From: Acorus gramineus
Lineage: Eukaryota > Streptophyta > Magnoliopsida > Acorales > Acoraceae
Direction: 5' to 3'
DNA: 64,000 nucleotides
NCBI GenBank assembly: GCA_030737835.1
Contig: CM060847.1
Location: forward strand, 26,832,843 to 26,896,842
Position numbers and translations under genes: made by a program. A model generated the notes under the pieces. It ran no database searches, was not told the DNA's origin, and saw nothing but the letters and a program-made list of their open reading frames with translations. Position 1 is the stretch's first letter; every line of letters begins with the position of its first letter. Positions 55,246-64,000 of this stretch are shown here, one piece after another.

Positions 55246-58200
55246 TGTCACGCCCCAGGGCGGCCAACCCCGGACGCGGCAAATGTATATATCATATCAG
55301 AAACCTACACAGGAGGTCAATAAATATATCATACACAGACAACTAGAATGACACACATGCAACAAAAGAGCTGACATGATATATATACACCAAATGCGGA
55401 AGCAAAAGACTGAATCTGTGAATAAACATTCTACAGACTCGATACTCAATCATACGTCCTGTGAGAGCCAATATACACAAATACAACTGAACATATACCA
55501 ACACGTGCCAAGCACGGAAATAAAATACATACAGCCAAGGAAAGGGATGCTGACAGCCTCTGGTACTCGCGGACGTAGCGCTGCTCCGCTACTGAAGAAA
55601 TCCCTCGGAAAGCTCCAACTGCTGCTCCGGCTCCAGCTCAGGCTCAGTGACCACTGGGGAAAAACATGTGCGAGGGGTGAGCCACACGCTCAGTGAACAG
55701 CACAACCCACGCATCACAGACAATATTACCAATATTCCATTATTTTATCCAGCCATCAATACATAACAACATAAACCAGTGGTTCGTACTTCGCCGAACC
55801 ACCACACCCTCACCCTCACCCATCCATGGGTGACATAGGATTTTGGGACTGATAATCATCTATTCACAAATCCAGTAGGTCGCTCATCGCCAACCCACTA
55901 CACCCTCACCCTCACCCTCAACGGGTGACATAGGATTTTGGGACTGACTAGGCTGTTGGTCACCCTTGGTCCACCGATAGTCTCTCCCTCCACTCCGTAG
56001 GCCGCCTGGTCTACTCCCACATTCAGCACAGTCCGAAACCAAATCAGGAGGTGCCTACTAATGGGAGCCCTCTGTCAGGAAGGCCCTGTCTAACGCTGGG
56101 GGTAGCCTCTACCGGATCCAACGCAGGGAACAGAACAGCCTATCCATACGCATATGATCCACTCGGATCCGCCGACTACACGTCTCAACAATTCTAATGT
56201 CATGAACTCTTCAGAGTTCCTCCAGGGCGCATATCCAAGATGCGGGGAAATAAGTACAATCAAAAGCAATGTTGTAATATCATTAGGGGAAAGAAACTCG
56301 GGAGGGCGGCGTGAGTTCCCAATACAGGATACCCCGACAACCAAACAAGGAACACGGAGTACCCTAACACGGGTCTCACCGCTGTCCTCGCAAGGCCCCT
56401 CCCCTATAATATTCACTACACATGCTAATAATCATACCAAACATACAACTCTACCGTTCTGAATTCCTCAGAACCCACCAGGGCGCATAACTACGATGCG
56501 GGGAACATGCATAAGGTTATAACAGGGTGGAATATCATTGGGGGAAAGAAACTCGGGAGGGCAGCCTGAGTTCCCATTATAGGACACCCCGACAACCAAA
56601 CAAGGAACACGGTGTACCCTAACACGGGTCTCACCGCTGTCCTCGCAAGGCCCCTCCCCTATAATATTCACTATAACATGCAATTTAACAAGTACTAGCA
56701 TTTAATTTAATAAATAAACTAGTAGGGTGTCATGCATCGGTCGGGCTTCCTAACATGGAACCAGGGGACATGCTGCATGGCTCATACACATATCCTAAGG
56801 GTGCAAGTCCCTAACATGCAAAGTCTAGGGTAGCATGCATTCTACACATGAATCATACAAGCATGGATTACATATTATTGCAGGTTAATATAATCCACGG
56901 TGCCCCAGGAGAGGTCGGTATACGCCCAAGTGCGTATAACACCTCTCTACTGGGTTGGATTGTCCCACTCACCGGAACTCGGGTCGACGCGCGACCGTCC
57001 GTCGAGATCTACAAGACAGGGTATTAACTGGGTAAGTATAAATCAGCAAGTATTATTAAATACTTAAATAAATACCCAAAACCCACCACAATCACCTAAC
57101 ACTCGGGCAAACGTGCACGCGACCCGCACGCACGTTAGCCCGAGCACTCCGGCACCACCCCACGGCCACCCGACCGCCCGGGTGCACCGCCGCGCTTCAG
57201 CCCGCGCACCCCGCACGCTTCGCGCCAGCCCGCGAGCACCCCGCGCGTCCCCGCGCGCAGCGCCTCGCCCCGCGCGCACCCCGCGCGCACCTCCGCCACC
57301 TTGCCGCACCTCGCACGCACCTCCGCCTCGCGCCCGCAGCCTCCATGCACACGGCATCCGCACGACCAGCTCCCCCCCCGGCGCCCGCCCGCGCGCACGC
57401 TCGCGCGCACGCACGCGCGTACGCCCAGCCAGCCCCCTGCGCACACTGCTGGTGCTGCCTGAGGCCCCCAGCCCGAGCACGCCTGCACTGCCAGCCCGTC
57501 CCGCTCGCCCAGCACGACCAGCGCCCAGCACCAGGCCCGCGCACGCACGCTCGCGCGCGCACGCGCGCCTGCCCGCGCGCACCCGACCTGCGCGCCGCCT
57601 GGGCTGCTGCTGCTGCTGCGGTTTGGCCCGGACGACCTGCCACTGCCCGAGCGCCACAACCACCCCTCCCTTGACCACCGACCACCTCGAACCACCTCCG
57701 ACCACCCTCCGACGACCCCCACTGCCGCCGACCACCCCCAAACACAAAACCCACCTCCCTAGCATACATCTATGCAAGAAAAAGAGGGAAAGAAGGCTTA
57801 CCGAGGGGAAGGGAAGGTGTTCGGTAGCTCTTCGTGCGCCGGAACCTTTCTCAAAGGCTCTCCCACGCCCCGATCTATCACGGCCCTCAATTAGGCTCAA
57901 AACAGAGGAGAGAGAGAGGAGGTCGGAGAGGCTAGGGTGGTCGGAATTCGGATTTGAAGACACCGGAGCGTAGATCGGGACCCGATCTACACTTCCCGTG
58001 CTTTGGGTTTTTGATTTTGAGGGGTGTAGGGGGCTCAAACGGAAGAAAAACGGAGGAGAGGAGAGAGAGAGTCCAAGGTCGGGGATGATGAATAGTGATT
58101 TCAAATTTTTAGATTCCATTTATGTAATGTGCGACTTAAAAACCCGGATACGCCCCGGAACTGTGAAATTTTTGCAAACGATGCCAGAATTCGATGAAAC

Positions 58201-58389
58201 TTTCATGAGAGGTCTAAAATGGCGCCAGGACACCAAATATGCAGTCAGATTTCCAATCGGAGTCCTCTAACTCAGACGATAGCTAACAGTCTGAAATTAT
58301 GCGGTTCCGACCAAAAACCCTAAAAATTTTTAAAACTGCCAGGACGCTCTAACGGTTACCAGCAGGCTAAAAGTGACACAAATATAACA
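55246..58389 (-). repeat. 5' LTR of element F (3144 bp)
   Basis: Near-identical to 49263-52433. Hairpins 55779-55802 and 55874-55899, 16-nt hairpin 56204-56219, palindrome cassettes (about 56290-56400 and 56545-56660), three-tier hairpin 56904-56954, GC-rich part about 57160-57650. One difference is an extra short CGCG-rich piece near 57240-57275. Confidence 0.92.
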
Positions 58390-58836
58390 TGTAGTATGGT
58401 GATTGGTTTTCAACCACTCACTGAGCTTGTAGCTCACCCCTCGCTTTTTTTTTTTCAGGGGCAGTGTTGGGCGTGGAGTTGGAGCTTTCCTGTGGCGTGG
58501 TCTTATGGGCGTGGAGCGTTCTGCCGGCGGGCGGCGAGTGCGAGGCTGTCAGCATTCCTAGAGTCATTTGATGCTTTGTAATCGTGCATGTGGCACAGGT
58601 TGTATTTTCTTTGGTCTAGACTTGGCTTTCACAAGACATTGATTGTGTATTCGGGTCTGTAATAATGTTTTTGATTTACAAACATTGTTATATATTGTTC
58701 TTTCACTTTTCAGTCAGTTATCATTATCTTGCTTTGCCGCGTGGTGTATTGTTGTTGATGTCCTTATTGACCTCAGGTATTGATAGCTGGTATTATATTA
58801 ATTTTGCCACGTCTCGGGGACGCCTGGGGCGTGACA
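58390..58836 (+). repeat. 5' LTR of element G, right part
   Basis: It begins with the second TGTAG (58390-58394) and continues to GGGGCGTGACA at 58836. It matches the complement of 45909-46355. It includes a pyrimidine run and CAGGGGCAGTG acceptor-like word near 58456. Confidence 0.88.
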
Positions 58837-61539
58837 AAAAGTTGGTATCAGAGCCTGGTCCTGTCAGAGCCTAAGTCTAGTCGTATAGATGATGAGTCAT
58901 AGGATTGTCATCCGAGTACTCTTGTTTTAGAAGTTATCTTAGGTTGCTGACATGCCTCCTCGCATCCGTTGACGTGGACGTGACCCCCTGGACCCACCCT
59001 TAAGTTGTCGACTGGGTCGACTGGTTAGGGTCAGTTGTTAGATCTCTTGTGCGGGATTAAGGTTTGGGTAGGAGATTCCAGCCCAGTATTGTGATAGTGA
59101 TGAATTGGTTACAATTTCTAAGGTATGGATTGCGTCTCGATAATGGAGCTCTTTCCCGTGTATCGGTATCACTGGTAACCATGGAGTTCGCGTGCGGCGC
59201 CTGTGTAAAGTGTTGAGGATGTGGCGTATTGCTCATTAAGGGGTGATGTCTTCTTCTAGCCTTCCTACTCAGGATTAAGGGGCCTTGCAGGGTCAGCGTT
59301 GAGACCCGGGCTAGGGTACTCCGTGTTCCTTGTTTGGTTGTCGGGATATCCTATATCGGGACCTCATGGTGCCCTCCCAAGGTTTCTTTTCCCAGTCAAG
59401 GACTACCTTTGAAGCATCAAATTGATGGTGGATTTTTCCCTCTCACTTGGAAGGTGCTGTAGTGAGTGGTGATGCGTACGATCGGGATTGGGTGCGTCCT
59501 ATTGCAGCTCAGTGGGCGATCGCTAGTGGACAGGGTTCCATAGTGGCATCTGGAGTCGCTTCGATATATCATTGTGCGTTGTAGCTGCCCGATTGAGGCC
59601 AGAGCCCTGTGAGGTGCTCCCAGATACTATGCTTGTGGTGCGCCCATATGGCAGAGATAGTAGGCTTGGGAGGCTACCAGGTAGAGGCCACACCGGGAGA
59701 GTGCTGCTAAATGATGTCGAGAGCGTGGACTCCCCGTGATGAATCTGCCCATGGAGTGCAGGATGCCGGAGTTCCAATGGTTATAGATGAGCGACCTATC
59801 TCTGGCGGCATGTGAAGCACAGTTGTGGATACTGTCGCATTTTGCCCCACATTGGTCACAAATAAGGAGACGCGATGCTAGCGTTCGTGATGGGACTCAA
59901 CCGCCCTATCAGATAGATGACGTCGCATAGGCATTGTCGAGGTCTGACGACCCCTTATTGCGTGTCTTGTGGATTAAGTGCGGTTGAGCGGCTTACCAAG
60001 CGTGTAAGTGTCATCATGAGCGCCAGCCATGCTCGAGGAGCAGAATCCAGACTTAATCGTTCGAGGTGTTGTTTTGATCTCCCCGTGGAGGTTGAAGATC
60101 AATTACCTTTGCCGCGAATCGATGATCTATTTGACCAGCTCTGGGAGCGAGTGTCTGCTGTTAGATCGATCTTCGCACAAGGGTACCATAAGTTAGAGAT
60201 CCGGGAGTTGGACATCCCGTAGATGGCCTTTCGTAACCGTTCAGGCACTACAAGTTTTAAGTACTGCCGTCAGGGTTGATGAATGCGCGGGATGCCTTTG
60301 AGGATCTCAAAATTTTTATTGGGCTTCCATGGACTACTTTGAGGTAGTCTCCATAGAGATTGCTGTGGTGCGATGAAAATGCGATGTGGGTGACTTTGTT
60401 TCCCCAGGTTTGCATGCCCTCAGGCAAAGTTCGAGAATCATCATTGAGTGGAAAGCGTCAGTCCATCGAGATTCCTCAGTGGACGTGGAAGTGGGCTATC
60501 AGGGATTGTTGCGGACTTGCTAATGTCATGTTCGGGTCATGACGCCGTCTAGGTGATCATTGACTGAGTGACTAAGTCTGCGCTTCCCTCCCTATCAGAC
60601 TGATTGAGTCTCTGGACGCCTTGACGTGGGTTTTCACCTTCACGATTGTTCATCTTCATGGCACTCCGGTCGGCGCTATTTTCGGTTGAGACGCGGGGGT
60701 TACTTTGAGGTTGTAGCGCAGCCTTGGCAGGCTTTGGCACGAGCCTCCATTTAAGTATAGCGTTTCATCGCCGATGGACAGCCAGACAAAGAGGATGATT
60801 CAGACCTTGGAGGACGTGCTAAGTGCCTGCATGCTCGATGATGAGGGCAGTTGGGTGAGGCGCCACCCATTTGTTGGGGTATGCCTGCAAGACGACTGCC
60901 ATTCGAGCACCCAAATGGATCTGTGAAAGGCACTCTACAGGCGCAGTTTTATACCTCCCTTGTGTTGGGACGGTTGAGGAGCGCCAGCTAGAGGGGCCAC
61001 AAATTATTTGTTTGATCTTGCAGTGGCCAGGTTGGTTCATGTGTGCATCTGCACCTCTGTCGCCAGGAGCTTACCATTGGGTTTGGAGACCATGTTTTCA
61101 TGAAGGTGTCCCAGTTTAAGAGCACCCTCTGTTTCGACATTCGGGGCAAGCTGAGTTTGCTCTTTAATGGGACCATTTCTCGTCATTGAGTGGATTGGGG
61201 AGGTGGCTTATCATGTAGCCTTTCCCCCACAGCTGGCTCATGCCCACGACGTCGTCCTTGTCTCATGACCGAGGCGTTATGTCCACGATCCTGCTCAGTC
61301 ATTCAGTTCGACTGTCTCATTCTCGAGCTGGAATTGTCGTTTGTGGAGCAGTTGATCGAGGTCAGAGACCAGCATGAGAAGAGGCTCCACGCTAAGACCG
61401 TTCCTTTGATTATAGTGTGTTGGTAGCGCCAGTCCGGTGCAAAGACCACTTGGGAGCAAAAGGTCTATGCATGATACTTTCGGTCTTCCCTTTGGGTTTC
61501 CTTAAATTTCGAGGACTAAATTTCCTAAGGGGGGAAGAA
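58837..61539 (+). pseudogene. Internal region of element G: relic gag and pol
   Basis: Primer site TGGTATCAGAGCC at 58843-58855; gag start MPPRIR then a TGA (ATG at 58952). A palindrome cassette with a perfect GGATATCC lies at about 59275-59390, in the same setting as in A and F. Pol relics: protease/RT edge [13 protein letters not shown] (about 60105), KLEIRELDIP (about 60190), [14 protein letters not shown] of integrase (about 60440-60485), HHR-like core to about 60960, DHVFMKVSQFKSTL (about 61095), and a chromodomain-edge VEQLIEVRDQHEKRL (about 61340). Many stops and indels; RNase H is absent. This is an old non-coding derivative. Confidence 0.8.
61524..61539 (+). other. Polypurine tract of element G
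   Basis: CCTAAGGGGGGAAGAA immediately before the 3' LTR start TGTTGTGCCTG at 61540. Confidence 0.85.
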
Positions 61540-62029
61540 TGTTGTGCCTGTGTCATTTGGAGCGCTCTGATTGAGAATTTGGGCTACATAATTTTTTTTC
61601 TAAGTTATGTATTTCCAATTTGGTATTTGGATTTGATTTTGTTAAAATCCAAGATGAAGAGGTTTAAATATGATTTTATTATGAGATGTCCAGTTTTGAG
61701 TTAGCTTTCGTACAGAAGTGGAATTAGGTCAACTGGATTCTTGTAGTAAAAGTTATGGGTATTTTTCCAAGTATACCCCGGGGATGGAAATTCTGGCAGC
61801 AGCCCTGCTCTATGTTTAGCTCTAATTTCGGAATATCTGGAGAGATTATTTGATCTTGGCATAAGCATGAAAGTTGTAGATAATCTTCTTAGCTTTCCAA
61901 CGGACTTGGAATTGTGCAATTCGGAGCTACATCGAGGAAGTTATGGCTGTTCCAGTGAAGCATGCGCAGAATTTCTGGTCAAAGGGCGACTTAGTCATTT
62001 CATTCCCCTTAGATATTTGTTGCATAAAT

Positions 62030-62081
<52 letters not shown>

Positions 62082-64000
62082 TCACTTCCACGCCTATTTT
62101 TCAAGCCCTCTCTTCCTCTCTCTCAAGCCCCCCAAATGTTTGTGTTTATTCCCCAATGAGAAGAGAAGGAGAAGGTGCAAGTGCAAGAGGAAACTTGTGT
62201 AGGTTTTGTTGTTGTTGTTGATCTCCTCTCTCTCAAGCACCCTCTCATATCTTGTTCTCTCCCCCCTGATTTTTAGCCAAGGAGGAGGCTGAAGAGGTGG
62301 TGGTGGTGGTGGTGGCGAGGAGTGGTCGCGCGGGTGCTGGCGCGAGCAGGGGTGCGCGCAGGCGCGCGCGAGCGTGCGCGCGCACGGGGCAGTGCGCCTG
62401 GGCGCGGGGCTGGGGACCAGTGCGCGCGCGCGCGTGCGTGCGCGTGCTGGGGCATGCGCGGGGTGCTGCGCGAGGGCTGGACGAGTAGTGCGCGCGGGCG
62501 CGCTCGAGCGTGCGCTCGCGTGCGGCAGCGCGTCTGGGCGCGCGGGCAGGCGCGCGGCAATTCGCCGAGGGTGCTGGGCTGCGTGCGTGCATGCGTATGC
62601 GTGCGTGCGCGTGCAAGGGGCCATGCGTGTGGCTGCCCGAATGTTCGGGTAGGTGTCGGGCACTCGGACTCGCGTGCGTACGTGCGTGCTCGCATGCGTG
62701 CGAGTCCGTATGCATGCTTGTCCGAGTATTGGGTATTTCTAATGATTTTTATGTGTAAATTGTGTTGTTACTCACCAAGTTTGATGCCCCTACCTTGCAG
62801 ATCTTGTCGGATGGGATGCGCGAGGTCCCGGGCCGTATGGTGAGTGGTTCGATTCCAATCCCCCCCCTCTCGGGATGCGTTCGACGCGCGTAGTCGCGCA
62901 TCGATGGGGTATCTTAGCTATACTACTTGTGTAAAAAAGTAGTATAGCCATGCTTAAACTAATATGTAGATATTTTGCATGCTAGGGATATGCACCCTTA
63001 TATCATGTATAGCGGCCCATGCATGTTTAGTCACCATGTTCCTTGATAGGAAAGCCCCGAACTATGCATGTTCCCATTTAGTTTAATTTATTTAAATCAA
63101 GATGGGATTATGTGATTATATTGTTGTAAGCATGCCTTAGAGAATATTATAACCTTGTGGTTATAATATAGGTTTCTCTGCATCTTAGTTATGCGCCCTG
63201 GAGGAATTCTTGAGAATTCATGACATTAGAAATGTTAGGAAGCGTTGTCGACGGATCCAAGAGGATCGCATGCGTGTGAGTAGGCTGTTCTCTTCCCTTC
63301 GTCGGATCTGTGTAGGGACTCCCCGGCGTTAGACAGGCTATCCTGACAGAGGGCTCCCATCTGTAGGTACCTCCGATGTGTCGGACAGTGCTGATCGTGG
63401 GAGTATACCAGGTAAGCTACGGAGCGGGGACGTGCTCTCGGTGGACCAAGGGTGAATAGCAGTCTAATCAGTCCCAAAAGGCCCATGTCACCCCGTAAAG
63501 GGTGAGGGTGAGGGTGGGGTGGGTCGGCGATGTTATTTTAGGGTTAATATGTGTTGCGTTGCATAGTTTGTGCCATTCACTGAGTGTGTGGCACACCCCT
63601 CGCATATTCTTCTCCTCCAGAGTGGTAGTTGTTTCCATGGGGTTCGCTTTGCGAACATGGAATGTTCACTCCCAATGTTGTCCGAGTTGAAGAGGCCGGG
63701 TTGTAGCTGTCCTGACAGAGGGCTCCCATCCGTAGGTACCACCGATGCAGTCGGAGGAGTACCGATCGTGGGAGTATACCAGGTAGACGCTACCCGGAAG
63801 AGGGCTAACGAATGATATCACGAGCGTGGAAACGTTCTCCCCTTCGTTAGATCCGTGTAGTGACATCCCCGGCGTTAGACAGGCTATCCTGACAGAGGGC
63901 TCCCATCTGTAGGTACCTCCGATGTGTCGGACAGTGCTGATCGTGGGAGTATACCAGGTAAGCTACGGAGCGTGGGAGAGGCTACCGGTGGACCAGGGGT
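61540..64000 (+). repeat. 3' LTR of element G, incomplete at window end
   Basis: The 5' part (61540-62310) is specific to family 2 and contains a CT run (62034-62086) and a GGT run (62295-62320). The GC-rich part (62310-62640) is shared with family 1. From 62660 on it matches the 5' LTR (47481 on). Relative to that copy it lacks 46 bp (near 63533) that hold the right arm of the hairpin, and has a shorter CGCG hairpin (about 62873-62903). Confidence 0.87.
62034..62086 (+). repeat. CT dinucleotide microsatellite
   Basis: About 25 uninterrupted CT units in the LTR leader of element G. The shorter CT-rich leaders of the family-1 LTRs occupy a similar place downstream of the TATA box. Confidence 0.95.

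Larger units (their letters stand above)
49263..58389 (-). mobile_element. Element F: gag-only Tekay-type derivative, sister of A
   Basis: Both LTRs are complete (55246-58389 as 5' LTR, 49263-52433 as 3' LTR), with primer site 55228-55240, gag 55126-53756, cassette 53755-53041, pol remnant 53040-52500, polypurine tract 52449-52434 and a TGTAG target duplication. The LTRs look almost identical, so insertion was recent. The internal layout and breakpoints equal those of element A, while no protease, RT or integrase is present. It therefore moved using proteins from a relative. Confidence 0.92.
47481..64000 (+). mobile_element. Element G (family 2), 5'-truncated, interrupted by F, runs off the window
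   Basis: 5' LTR in two parts (47481-49262 and 58390-58836), primer site (58843-58855), strongly decayed internal region (58837-61539), polypurine tract, 3' LTR from 61540 to the window end. Its LTR shares the GC-rich part and several modules with family 1 but starts differently (TGTTGTGCCTGTGTC). The internal region is only 2.7 kb against 4.9 kb in C. Confidence 0.82.

Overview
This is a gene-poor flowering-plant nuclear window made almost entirely of nested, decayed LTR retrotransposons. The plant assignment rests on tRNA-iMet type primer binding sites, Ty3/gypsy chromovirus polyproteins of the Tekay/Del type with about 3 kb LTRs, a Tat-lineage Ty3/gypsy element with antisense genes, and CACTA-like ends. 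I see no host protein gene, rRNA, tRNA or CRISPR array that I can support. The species cannot be told from the sequence. The composition suggests methylated heterochromatin.

Layout: 1-1103, unassigned flank with a duplicated minus-strand exon-like block and a MITE-like end. 1104-8210, element A (+), a deleted gag-only Tekay-type element with a truncated 5' LTR. 8211-18661, element B (-), a full-order gag-PR-RT-RH-INT-chromodomain Tekay-type element whose 3' LTR is cut by A. 18662-19342, start of a second-family LTR (-) into which B inserted. 19343-27521, element D (+), a Tat-lineage element: RNase H/integrase, a three-copy 95 bp satellite-like array, two antisense spliced genes, 3' LTR. 27522-28937, CACTA-like terminus and unassigned DNA. 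28938-31582, truncated family-1 LTR (-). 31583-33611, AT-rich DNA with a second CACTA-like end. 33612-45908, element C (+), another Tekay-type element with 2.4 kb LTRs, its 3' LTR split by a perfect family-1 solo LTR (41540-44686, target duplication TGTGT). 45909-47480, family-2 LTR fragment (-). 47481-64000, element G (+, family 2), whose 5' LTR is split by element F (49263-58389, -; target duplication TGTAG), a sister copy of A. The 3' LTR of G runs off the window.

How the parts relate: none of the coding copies looks autonomous. A and F share the same pol deletion and the same captured LTR-like cassette, so they descend from one non-autonomous master that must have used enzymes supplied in trans. 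B lost the integrase HH pair, and C has a changed protease active site and integrase zinc finger. Many stops are TAG where relatives have CAG, the footprint expected from deamination of methylated CHG cytosines.

The most interesting signal is in the LTRs rather than the genes. Copies of the leader part of the LTR, from two families and on both strands, carry a fixed series of inverted repeats: a three-tier hairpin after a 36-nt splice-bounded segment, a palindromic GG-RYRY-CC core, a 16-nt hairpin, and one or two modules of G-quadruplex-like GGGTGAGGGTGAGGGTG followed by a hairpin with a GCGATG-type loop. Across copies the two arms change together, which is evidence by eye for a conserved structured RNA leader. 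I know of no description of it. Identities and covariation were judged by eye, not computed.
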